Origin: Streptomyces purpureus
GTDB taxonomy: Bacteria > Actinomycetota > Actinomycetes > Streptomycetales > Streptomycetaceae
Assembly: GCF_014648195.1 (NCBI RefSeq)
Contig: NZ_BMQQ01000020.1
Span: 1-64,000, forward strand
Length of the DNA: 64,000 nucleotides
Direction of reading: 5' to 3'
The notes under the pieces: generated by a model
What the model was told of the DNA's origin: nothing
The model's database searches: none
The model's input: the letters and a program-made list of their open reading frames with translations, nothing else
Part shown: positions 49,690 to 59,681 of the stretch, one piece after another
How the letters are laid out: every line of letters begins with the position of its first letter
Position numbering within the stretch: position 1 is the first letter of the stretch
Position numbers and translations under genes: made by a program

Positions 49690-49848
49690 TCAGTCGCCCT
49701 GGGCGGGGGCCGGCTCGAAGTCCGAGGTGTCGAGCTCGCAGTCGAACGGCGCCGGGATGTGCACCTTGCCGCCGAAGGGCTGCGTGAGGCGCGAGGCATA
49801 CCCCTTCTCGTACGGTTCCCAGAACACGGTCGTGTCCTGCTCCTGCAT
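49690..49848 (-). CDS. 52-aa protein resembling the C-terminus of Uma2-type proteins
   Basis: A 52-codon ORF from ATG 49848. Its core GYASRLTQPFGGKVHIPAPF followed by CELDTSDFEP resembles the last strand-turn segment of Uma2-family (PD-D/ExK-like) proteins, which end FG-x-x-V-x-LPAP-x-x-x-x-LDTS. GGGGAGG is one base before the ATG. Two in-frame TGA codons lie 8 codons further upstream, so there is no longer protein. It may be a remnant of a truncated Uma2 gene or a real small protein. Confidence 0.5.
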   Translation of the reverse strand: MQEQDTTVFWEPYEKGYASRLTQPFGGKVHIPAPFDCELDTSDFEPAPAQGD

Positions 49849-49967
49849 GCCTCCCCGGTTCACGGGCCGGAAGGCAAAGCGTCATCACTTGCGTACGCGG
49901 CGTAGCGACCCCGACTGGCAACACCCCCGCTCGATAGTGCGCGGAACTAACGATCTCCGTTGTGGGC

Positions 49968-49980
49968 GACAATGAGTGGA
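49968..49980 (+). promoter_or_regulatory. Putative leaderless -10 of dus (GACAAT)
   Basis: GACAAT ends 6 nt before ATG 49980. The GACAATG block is the same as at era and recO, with no Shine-Dalgarno sequence. Leaderless initiation is inferred, and it supports the internal ATG over the GTG at 49962. Confidence 0.45.
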
Positions 49981-51116
49981 TGACCGCGTTCTCTCCTCTC
50001 GCCATCGGCCCGCACGTCGTACAGCCCCCGGTCGTGCTCGCCCCCATGGCCGGTATCACCAACGCACCCTTCCGCACCCTGTGCCGCGAGTTCAGCGGCG
50101 GCAAGGGGCTGTTCGTCAGCGAGATGATCACTACGCGGGCGTTGGTCGAGCGCAACGAGAAGACCATGCAGCTGATCCACTTCGACGAGACGGAGACGCC
50201 TCGGTCGATCCAGCTGTACGGCGTCGACCCGGTCACCGTCGGGAAGGCCGTTCGCATGATCGTCGAGGAGGACCTCGCCGATCACATCGATCTGAACTTC
50301 GGCTGCCCCGTGCCGAAGGTGACCCGCAAGGGCGGGGGGTCCGCGCTGCCGTACAAGCGGCATCTGCTGCGGGCGATCCTGCGGGAGGCGGTCACCGGGG
50401 CCGGGGATCTGCCGGTCACCATGAAGATGCGCAAGGGCATCGACGACGACCACATCACCTTCCTCGACGCCGGGCGGATCGCGGTCGAGGAGGGGGTCAC
50501 CGCCATCGCCCTGCACGGCCGGACGGCGGCGCAGCACTACGGCGGTACGGCGGACTGGGACGCGATCGCGCGGCTCAAGGAGCATGTGCCCGAGATTCCC
50601 GTCCTCGGCAACGGCGACATCTGGTCCGCGGACGACGCGCTGCGGATGATGCGCGAGACCGGCTGTGACGGTGTGGTCGTGGGGCGCGGGTGCCTGGGGC
50701 GGCCGTGGCTGTTCGGGGACCTGGTGGCGGGCTTCGAGGGCACCGGGCAGTACGCGCAGCCGGGGCTGCGGGAGGTCGCGGACGTGATGGTGCGCCATGC
50801 CCAGCTGCTCGGTGAGTGGATCGGCGACGAGGCCCGGGGTGTCATCGACTTCCGTAAGCACGTGGCGTGGTACCTGAAGGGCTTCTCGGTCGGTTCGGAG
50901 ATGCGCAAGCGGCTCGCGGTCACCTCCTCGCTGGGTGAGCTGCGCGCGCTGCTGGACGAGCTGGACCTGGACCAGCCGTGGCCGGTGGGCGCGGACGGTC
51001 CGCGGGGCCGTACGTCCGGAAACAACCGGGTCGTCCTGCCGGACGGCTGGCTGAAGGACCCGTACGACTGTGCGGCGGTGAGCGCGGACGCCGAGCTGGA
51101 CACCTCCGGCGGCTGA
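49980..51116 (+). CDS. dusB: tRNA-dihydrouridine synthase (DusB family)
   Basis: A 378-residue FMN enzyme reducing uridines in tRNA. VVLAPMAGITNAPFRTLCRE is the N-terminal signature, HIDLNFGCPVPKVTRKGGGS holds the active cysteine region, VTMKMRKGI and ALHGRTAAQHYGG follow, and GDGVVVGRGCLGRPWLF-like residues close the barrel. A C-terminal helical domain spans about 240-360. ATG 49980 is preferred over GTG 49962. The stop is followed by a 430-bp structured gap before ppdK. Confidence 0.93.
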   Translation: MTAFSPLAIGPHVVQPPVVLAPMAGITNAPFRTLCREFSGGKGLFVSEMITTRALVERNEKTMQLIHFDETETPRSIQLYGVDPVTVGKAVRMIVEEDLADHIDLNFGCPVPKVTRKGGGSALPYKRHLLRAILREAVTGAGDLPVTMKMRKGIDDDHITFLDAGRIAVEEGVTAIALHGRTAAQHYGGTADWDAIARLKEHVPEIPVLGNGDIWSADDALRMMRETGCDGVVVGRGCLGRPWLFGDLVAGFEGTGQYAQPGLREVADVMVRHAQLLGEWIGDEARGVIDFRKHVAWYLKGFSVGSEMRKRLAVTSSLGELRALLDELDLDQPWPVGADGPRGRTSGNNRVVLPDGWLKDPYDCAAVSADAELDTSGG

Positions 51117-51211
51117 TCCCGGGCCGGTCACGGGCCGGTCAAGTCCGGTTCCAGGGGGCTCAGGACGGGGTCCGGATGCTGGATTTCCGGCTTCGGAAGA
51201 GCGTGATTCTC

Positions 51212-51345
51212 GCCACCCCTGATAGGGGTGGCGCTCAGATGAGCATTCGGGGAGCGGTTGCACTTCTCAAAGGGTGGCACGGAGTGCCACCCTTTCTGCG
51301 TTCAAGACTTGAACGCAAGTGCTCGATCAGCCGCTCATCTGAGCG
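51212..51345. repeat. Nested inverted-repeat element between dus and ppdK
   Basis: Outer arms CGCTCAGATGAGC (51232-51244) and GCTCATCTGAGCG (51333-51345) are perfect complements, and each contains a mini-palindrome. Between them are a perfect 12-bp stem (51269-51280 with 51284-51295, GGA loop) and GCGTTCAAG/CTTGAACGC (51298-51306 with 51308-51316). Immediately before is GCCACCCC/GGGGTGGC (51212-51219 with 51225-51232). A 48-codon frame (ATG 51240 to TGA) runs through but looks incidental. The block could be a terminator cluster, a structured RNA or a small mobile repeat. Confidence 0.75.
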
Positions 51346-51470
51346 TGCAGTCTCAGGTTTGAGTCAAGCGGACTTCGAGGGATGAAGGAGTTGACCACCC
51401 GTTCCCTACCCCCTAGTCACTTTCGATCTGGTGGCGGACGGGTGGTTAAGGCCGTATGACGGGTAGGCGT

Positions 51471-51501
51471 ACATACCCAGGCGCCTTCGATCTGGGTATG
51501 T
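51471..51501. promoter_or_regulatory. Inverted repeat in the ppdK leader
   Basis: ACATACCCAG (51471-51480) and CTGGGTATGT (51492-51501) are perfect 10-bp complements with an 11-nt loop, ending 46 bp before the ppdK start. It may be an operator or a 5'-UTR hairpin. Confidence 0.5.
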
Positions 51502-51547
51502 TCCTCGCCGTCAGGGCAGCCACCGAGTCCTCGAGGAGTCGAGACCC

Positions 51548-54256
<2,709 letters not shown>

Positions 54257-54338
54257 TCCACAGGCCACAGGCCACCCGCGGCCGCCGTCGGTCATCGCGA
54301 CCCTCACCGACGGGCGGTGGCCGGCTGGTGAGGAAAGA

Positions 54339-54379
54339 GACGGGGCGGGGCACCTTGTGCGGAGGTGTCCCGCCCCGTC
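54339..54379 (+). terminator. Hairpin terminator after ppdK
   Basis: Arms 54339-54355 and 54363-54379 form a 17-bp stem with a single G-U pair and a 7-nt loop, starting GACGGGGCGGGG. No T-run follows. Confidence 0.8.
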
Positions 54380-54429
54380 GGCATTCGTCCCGGTAAGGAA
54401 ATGTGAGTTCTTGTGCAGTCGTCCTGTGC

Positions 54430-54489
54430 GGCTTGTTCAATCCCGGCCGGTTGAATTCTGGCCTGTTGAACGCCGGACAATTTGACAGA
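54430..54489. repeat. Four degenerate 15-nt tandem units
   Basis: Four 15-nt units, each starting GG and containing TTGAA/TTCAA/TTGAC: GGCTTGTTCAATCCC, GGCCGGTTGAATTCT, GGCCTGTTGAACGCC and GGACAATTTGACAGA. They lie in the 580-bp gap between ppdK and the ArsR-like gene. The rest of that gap (to 54838) contains no convincing gene; CATACT near 54793 might be a -10. Confidence 0.5.
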
Positions 54490-54838
54490 CTATTGACTCC
54501 GGCTTGACCGGCCGCCCGGCGGCGAATTTCCGCCATTCGGTTGGCAAACAATGGTGGGGGCGCGGCCGCCGGATCCCCACCCGGCAGCCGCGCCCATTAC
54601 CGCTGTCGGGCAAGTGAGCCGCAACCTTCGCCGACCGCCGCCGGACGCGCAAAGCCCCCCACGGTCTTCACGACGTCACCTCGGTCCTGAAGGTTTCCTG
54701 CCCGACACGCACAGCTTTTCGGTTTGCCCCGGGTCTCCGCGATGCGTTTCAACTGTGGCTGAAACACCCTGGTAACGTCCTGTGATGCTGTGCATACTCT
54801 TCGACGGGGGTGATTGCGGGTGCAACAGTGGGGGTTTC

Positions 54839-55855
54839 ATGCTGCGGATTCATTTCACCGGTGACGACCTTGCCGGGGTGCGGATGGCCGCCCGGCCGGA
54901 TGTGTTGTGGGAAACGATTCTCAGCTTTCACCGATTGAGGGACCGGCGCGGTCCGATGGTCTTCGGGGAATGGCGCTCCGAAACACGTGCCAGGTTGAAC
55001 GGTGAAACACGACTCCTCGGAGCGCTCGTGCCGAGCCGGGGCTATTTCCCGGACTTTCTGACCCCGCCGCAGGGCATCCTCGGGCTAGACGAGGGCCTGG
55101 AGGCGATCCGGGCGACACCGCCGGCCCGGCTCCACCACGAGCTGGCCCTGCTCGCCTGCGACCGCGCCGGCAGCCGGGTGCTGCCCGCCCCGCTCGCCGC
55201 CCTCGCCGAGGGCTGCCAGGAGCAGCTCAGCCGCCTCGTGGGCACTCTGCGCAGCTACCACCGGGCCGCCGTCGAACCGCAGTGGCCCTACATCCAGGCG
55301 CGGGTGGAGGCCGACCGGGCCGTGCGCGGCCGGGCGGTCCTCGACGGCGGCGCCGACGAACTCCTCGCCACCCTCCCGCCGATGCTGCGCTGGCGGGCGC
55401 CGGTCCTGGAGGCCGACTACCCGGTCGACCGCGAGGTGCGGCTCGACGGGCGGGGCCTGCTGCTCCAGCCGTCGTACTTCTGCCGGGGTACGCCGGTGAT
55501 GTACCGCAACCAGGAGCTCCAGCCGGTCCTGGTCTATCCGATCACGCACACGGACGCGCCGGTGTGCAGCGAGCCTGGCGGTACGTCGCTGGGCAAGCTG
55601 GTCGGCCACACCCGCTCGGCGGTGCTGCACGCGATCGGCGACGGCAGTACGACGAGCGAACTGGCCCGCCGGGCGGGGGTCTCCCTGGCCTCGGCGAGCC
55701 AGCACGCGGGCGTGCTCCGGGACGCGGGTCTGGTGGTGACCCTGCGGCACGGCAATTCGGTGCTGCACACCCTGACGCCACTGGGCGCCGCCCTCCTCGG
55801 GGCGGGCGCCCAGCAGGTGCTGTGTTACGCCCGGAACGGTCCGGTCACCTCGTAG
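54839..55855 (+). CDS. ArsR-like winged-helix regulator (DUF5937 type)
   Basis: A 338-residue protein. The N-terminal 240 residues (LRIHFTGDDLAGVRMAARPD start) match the DUF5937-like sensor region of actinobacterial ArsR relatives. The C-terminal winged helix (about 255-325) has RSAVLHAIGDGSTTSELARR and SLASASQHAGVLRDAGLVVT, the ArsR DNA-binding pattern. No metal-binding CxC is visible. ATG 54839 (GGGGG upstream) is favoured over the 19-codon-longer start. Its end overlaps the convergent PhoX-like gene by 31 bp. Confidence 0.82.
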   Translation: MLRIHFTGDDLAGVRMAARPDVLWETILSFHRLRDRRGPMVFGEWRSETRARLNGETRLLGALVPSRGYFPDFLTPPQGILGLDEGLEAIRATPPARLHHELALLACDRAGSRVLPAPLAALAEGCQEQLSRLVGTLRSYHRAAVEPQWPYIQARVEADRAVRGRAVLDGGADELLATLPPMLRWRAPVLEADYPVDREVRLDGRGLLLQPSYFCRGTPVMYRNQELQPVLVYPITHTDAPVCSEPGGTSLGKLVGHTRSAVLHAIGDGSTTSELARRAGVSLASASQHAGVLRDAGLVVTLRHGNSVLHTLTPLGAALLGAGAQQVLCYARNGPVTS

Positions 55856-56985
55856 GTGATACCGCCCGAGGAGCTGCCGGTGGTGCCGCGCTGGCTGGAG
55901 AAGTACAGCCGCTTGCCGTCGGGGGAGAAGGCCGGGCCGCAGATCTCGGAGCTGGACTGGCCGGTGATCCGCAGGAAGGGTGCGACGACGTCGTCCGGGG
56001 TGATGACGCAGATCTCCATGTTGCCGCCGTCCTCGGCGACGAACAGGTCGCCGGAGGACGACCCGGTGACGTTGTCCACGCCGGTGAGCGGGGCGCCGCC
56101 GCCGACCACGAGCGAGTCGTCGTAGGCGAGTTCGTAGGTGTTGGTGGTGAGGTTCAGCTGCCACAGGCGGTTGTCGCCCTTGGTGGTGAACCAGACCTTG
56201 TCGTCGGCGTAGTGGCAGCCCTCGCCGCCGTTGAAGCGCTTGGCGCCGGAGACCTGGTCACGGGTGTAGGTGGGGGAGCCGTCCGGATCGGGGACGGTCT
56301 GCCAGGTGAAGGAGCCGGAGGTGGCGGTGCCGGCCTTCAGGACCTGGAGCGTGCCGGAGGAGAGGTTGCCCCAGGTGGTGGGCAGGAAGCGGTAGAAGCA
56401 GCCGTTGCTCTCGTCCTCGGTGAGGTAGATCGCCCGGCGGACCGGGTCGGCGGCGGCGGCCTCGTGCTTGAAGCGGCCCATGGCGGGGCGGCGGACGGCG
56501 GCGTTCACGCCGTACGGGTCGGTCTCGTAGACGTACCCGAGGCTGACCTCCTCGCAGGACAGCCAGGTGTTCCACGGGGTCTTGCCGCCCGCGCAGTTCT
56601 GGCGGGTGCCGGAGAGGATGCGGTACGCGCCGGTGATCGAGCCGGACGAGTTGAACTTGACCGCGCTGGCGCCGCCGGACGGGTTGATCTCCGAGTTCGA
56701 CACGTAGATCCAGCCGGTGCCGTCGGCGAAACAGGCGCCGCCGTCGGGGGCGTTGTGCCAGGTGTACGAGGTGCCGCCGACGGTCTGGCCGGACCGGGCG
56801 ATGATCCGGCTGGTGAACCCGCTCGGCAGCTGGATGCCGTTGGCGTTCGCCGCGCCGAGGGCCCCGTAGGGGCCGGGGCCGGGCTGAGCCGGGGCGGCGT
56901 AGGCCGCGCCCCGCATCAGCGTGCCGCCGAAGGCGGCGGCCGACGTGCCGATGACCGCTCCACGCAGGAAACTGCGTCGCTCCAC
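55825..56985 (-). CDS. Tat-exported PhoX-like (DUF839) protein
   Basis: A 386-residue protein with a twin-arginine signal (ERRSFLRGAVIGTSAAAFGG) and a beta-propeller-like body of the DUF839/PhoX family: WNTWLSCEEVSLGYVYE, GRFKHEAAAADP, YLTEDESNGCFYRFLP and KRFNGGEGCHY carry the conserved acidic metal ligands of PhoX-type Ca/Fe phosphatases. It is likely secreted and may release phosphate. Start MERRSFLRG is clear. A weak PHO-box-like repeat lies about 80 bp upstream. Confidence 0.82.
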   Translation of the reverse strand: MERRSFLRGAVIGTSAAAFGGTLMRGAAYAAPAQPGPGPYGALGAANANGIQLPSGFTSRIIARSGQTVGGTSYTWHNAPDGGACFADGTGWIYVSNSEINPSGGASAVKFNSSGSITGAYRILSGTRQNCAGGKTPWNTWLSCEEVSLGYVYETDPYGVNAAVRRPAMGRFKHEAAAADPVRRAIYLTEDESNGCFYRFLPTTWGNLSSGTLQVLKAGTATSGSFTWQTVPDPDGSPTYTRDQVSGAKRFNGGEGCHYADDKVWFTTKGDNRLWQLNLTTNTYELAYDDSLVVGGGAPLTGVDNVTGSSSGDLFVAEDGGNMEICVITPDDVVAPFLRITGQSSSEICGPAFSPDGKRLYFSSQRGTTGSSSGGITYEVTGPFRA

Positions 56986-57134
56986 GTCTCACTCCTGAAG
57001 GGGTGGTGATGGCCGCCCCACCGCACGGCCGCGGCGGGGTCGCGCGCTTCCGGAACCTAGGAGTACCGAATTGACAGTGCAGCAACAGGCGGTGAAGGGG
57101 AAGCGTCAGGAGCGGGTCCGCTGCCCCCGTGGGC

Positions 57135-57704
57135 TCAGCCGGAGGATTCCAGCAGCGTCTTCAGGTCGGTGAGGCGCTCGCGCCAGAAGGTCTTGTACGC
57201 GGCGACCGCGTCCGCGTCCGGGAGCTTGGTGTGGCCGAGGCCGACCTGGGTCTTCGTGTGGCCCATGGGGGTCAGATAGACCGAGATCCGGCTCGTGCCG
57301 CCGTCCCAGTCGGCGGTCAGGGACTTGCCGGGGCGGTGGGTGCGTACGGCCAGGTCGCCGTCGGGGAGCCAGCGGCGGCGCAGGTCCTCGCGGACGAAGG
57401 CGTCGATGACCCGGTTCGGCGGCGCGCTCACCGTCTTGCTGGCGCTGACCTGCCAGTCGCCCTGGCTGGACTGGCCGACCTCGCGCATCCCGCGTTCCTG
57501 TTCGTAGCCGACCGTGATCGACTGGGCGTGCCAGCCGCTGACGCCGTGCGCGTTCACGAGATGCTGGGCGATCTCCCTGTGGCCCCGGTCCGTGGCGCCC
57601 CAGGCGTCCAGCTCGGCGAACCACTCCGCCCAGCCCCGGCCGGTGGCGGCGGTCAGCGCGTCTTCCGACAGCTTCTCGACGATCTTCTTCCCGGAGGCGC
57701 TCAT
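57135..57704 (-). CDS. DUF4287 + SRPBCC domain protein
   Basis: A 189-residue protein. Residues 1-75 (KIVEKLSEDALTAATGRGWAEW, HREIAQHLVNAHGVSGWHAQ) match DUF4287, and 85-185 (VSASKTVSAPPNRVIDAF, VGLGHTKLPDADAV) form a START-like SRPBCC ligand pocket. No enzymatic residues are evident. TAGCGT at 57712-57717 lies 7 nt before the ATG, suggesting leaderless transcription. It is divergent from the VOC gene. Confidence 0.85.
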   Translation of the reverse strand: MSASGKKIVEKLSEDALTAATGRGWAEWFAELDAWGATDRGHREIAQHLVNAHGVSGWHAQSITVGYEQERGMREVGQSSQGDWQVSASKTVSAPPNRVIDAFVREDLRRRWLPDGDLAVRTHRPGKSLTADWDGGTSRISVYLTPMGHTKTQVGLGHTKLPDADAVAAYKTFWRERLTDLKTLLESSG

Positions 57705-57882
57705 GGCGCCGACGCTAGGCCGGGAGCCGGGGCGCTGCAACAGCGGAGCCGGCTCCTCGAAAAAATCTTCGCGGATCTTCGCGGCAGCGATGAGTTTCGC
57801 TCGGCGCCGCTGTCTACCTTCCCGTAAGCACGTAACACCGAGACCGACACAGCCAGACCGACACAGGGAAGAGACCGCCACC

Positions 57883-58293
57883 ATGCCTCAGATGATCTTC
57901 GTGAACCTGCCGGTGAAGGACCTTGAGGCCAGCAAGGCCTTCTGGGGCAAGCTCGGCTACTCCTTCAACCCGCAGTTCAGCGACGACACCGCCGGCTGCC
58001 TGGTCATCAGCGACACGATCTTCGCGATGCTGCTGACCGAGGCCAAGTTCAAGGAGTTCACCAAGCCCGGCAAGGAGATCGCCGACGCGTCCCGCACCAG
58101 TGAGGTCCTGCTGGCGCTGAGCGCGGAGAGCCGGGAGAAGGTCGACGAGCTCGCCGACGCCGCCCTGAACGCCGGGGGTACCGCGGCGAAGGAGCCGATG
58201 GACTACGGCACGATGTACGGCCGCTCCTTCACCGACCCCGACGGGCACCACTGGGAGCTCATCTGGATGGACCCGGCCGCCGTCGAAGGCTGA
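57883..58293 (+). CDS. VOC/glyoxalase-fold protein
   Basis: A 136-residue protein of two beta-alpha-beta-beta-beta modules: MIFVNLPVKDLEASKAFWGKLGYSFNPQFSD in the first and YGRSFTDPDGHHWELIWMDP in the second, with possible metal ligands. This is the PhnB/YeaR-like glyoxalase class. GGGAAGAG precedes the ATG. Substrate unknown. Confidence 0.9.
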   Translation: MPQMIFVNLPVKDLEASKAFWGKLGYSFNPQFSDDTAGCLVISDTIFAMLLTEAKFKEFTKPGKEIADASRTSEVLLALSAESREKVDELADAALNAGGTAAKEPMDYGTMYGRSFTDPDGHHWELIWMDPAAVEG

Positions 58294-58314
58294 CCGGTCG
58301 GCCGCAAAGGCCGG

Positions 58315-59250
58315 TCAGCGGTCCTTCAGACCCTCGTACGTGACGCCGGTGAGCTGCTCGGACGCGATCCAGAGCCGCTCGCCGGCGACGTCGTCCAGGG
58401 TCCACTTGGCCCGCCACGACGGCGCCGGGGCGCCCCGCCACAGCAGGTACTTCGGGCCGGTGAAGGAGTCCGGGCGGACCCCGCGCGCGGTCGCCGCGTA
58501 CAGCGTGGGCAGCGCCCCCGCCTCCGCGGGCTGGGCGATGAGCCGGTTGCCGAGGGCCACGATCCGTTCGGCGCCGTGGCGTCCTTCCATCCGTACGCCC
58601 GCGGTCTGCAGGTTCGTCGCGGCGTAGCCCGGGTGCGCGGCCGCGGCGACGATGTCCGAGCCGGCGGCCTTGAGGCGGCGGGCCAGCTCGTGGGTGAAGA
58701 GCAGATTGGCGGTCTTGGACCGGCCGTAGGCGATCCAGCGCCGGTAGCGGCGCTCGCTGTTGAGGTCGCCCATGTCGAGGTCGGCGAGGGCGTGCAGTCC
58801 GCTGGAGACGGTGACCACCCGGGCCCCGGGGGTCGCCAGGAGCCGGGGTGTCAGCAGCCCGGTGAGGGCGAAGTGGCCCAGGTGGTTCACGCCGAACTGG
58901 GTCTCGAACCCGTCGGCGGTCCGGCCGTAGGGCAGCGCCATCACCCCGGCGTTGTTGACGAGCAGATCCAGCCGTTCGTACGGGAACGTCTCGGCGAACC
59001 GGCGTACGGAGCCCAGGTCGGCGAGGTCCAGGGCGGTGAACCGCACCTTCGCGCCCGGTATGTGGCGCCGGATCAGTCCGGCGGCCTCGGTGCCGCGGGA
59101 CTCGCTGCGGCAGGCGAGGACCACCGTCGCGCCGCGCCGGGCCAGTTCGCGTGCCGTGACCAGCCCGATGCCGCTGTTGGCTCCGGTGACGACGGCGGTC
59201 CGCCCGCTCTGGTCGGGGATGTGGTGCGCGTTCCAGCCGGTCGTGGCCAT
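58315..59250 (-). CDS. Short-chain dehydrogenase/reductase
   Basis: A 311-residue SDR of the extended-retinol/WW-domain oxidoreductase type. The cofactor motif is VVTGANSGIGLVTAREL, NNAGVMALPYG follows, then SSGLHA with the catalytic Ser and YGRSKTANLLFTHEL with Tyr-x3-Lys. Start ATG has GAGGAGG upstream. Substrate unknown. Confidence 0.93.
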   Translation of the reverse strand: MATTGWNAHHIPDQSGRTAVVTGANSGIGLVTARELARRGATVVLACRSESRGTEAAGLIRRHIPGAKVRFTALDLADLGSVRRFAETFPYERLDLLVNNAGVMALPYGRTADGFETQFGVNHLGHFALTGLLTPRLLATPGARVVTVSSGLHALADLDMGDLNSERRYRRWIAYGRSKTANLLFTHELARRLKAAGSDIVAAAAHPGYAATNLQTAGVRMEGRHGAERIVALGNRLIAQPAEAGALPTLYAATARGVRPDSFTGPKYLLWRGAPAPSWRAKWTLDDVAGERLWIASEQLTGVTYEGLKDR

Positions 59251-59309
59251 GCGGACCTCCTCGTTCTTACCGCAGAGTAGGAAGAGAGCTCCGCACAGCC
59301 TATGCCGGA

Positions 59310-59681
59310 TCAGTCCTCCTGGACCGTACGGACCGGGTACACCGCCACCGCCACTTCCTCGTCGTCCAGGCAGCGGCCCGTCTCCAGGTCGAAGCGCTGC
59401 TTGAGCAGGGGCGAGGCCACGAACGGCCGGCCGTCGGCCGTACCGAGCAGCCCCCGCGCCAGCACCTGCGCGCCGGTGAACGGATCGCGGTTGTCGATCG
59501 CGTACGCGCGGCCCTTGCGGTCGAGGAAGAGCGCCGCCTGCCGGCCGTCCGGCAGCAGCGCCGCCATGCCGCGCCCCGGCGTCAGCCGGGACTCCTCGCA
59601 GACCGTGAGCCAGGCGTCGTCGGCGTGGGCGAGCTGAAGCGTCGGCCGAGCAGCCGTCGGCCGAAGAGTCTGAGGCGTCAT
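59310..59681 (-). CDS. nirD: Nitrite reductase small subunit NirD
   Basis: A 123-residue NirD. It shows the Rieske-like fold (GMAALLPDGRQAALFLDRKG, FVASPLLKQRFDLETGRCLDDEEVAVAVYPVR) but lacks the Cys-His cluster ligands, as is normal for NirD. It overlaps nirB by four bases. It partners NirB in NADH-dependent reduction of nitrite to ammonium. Confidence 0.93.
   Translation of the reverse strand: MTPQTLRPTAARPTLQLAHADDAWLTVCEESRLTPGRGMAALLPDGRQAALFLDRKGRAYAIDNRDPFTGAQVLARGLLGTADGRPFVASPLLKQRFDLETGRCLDDEEVAVAVYPVRTVQED

Noticed and set aside
51240..51385. A 48-residue protein starting MSIRGAVALLKGWHG
   Set aside because: It runs through perfect inverted repeats, has no ribosome-binding site and its sequence is dictated by the palindromes.
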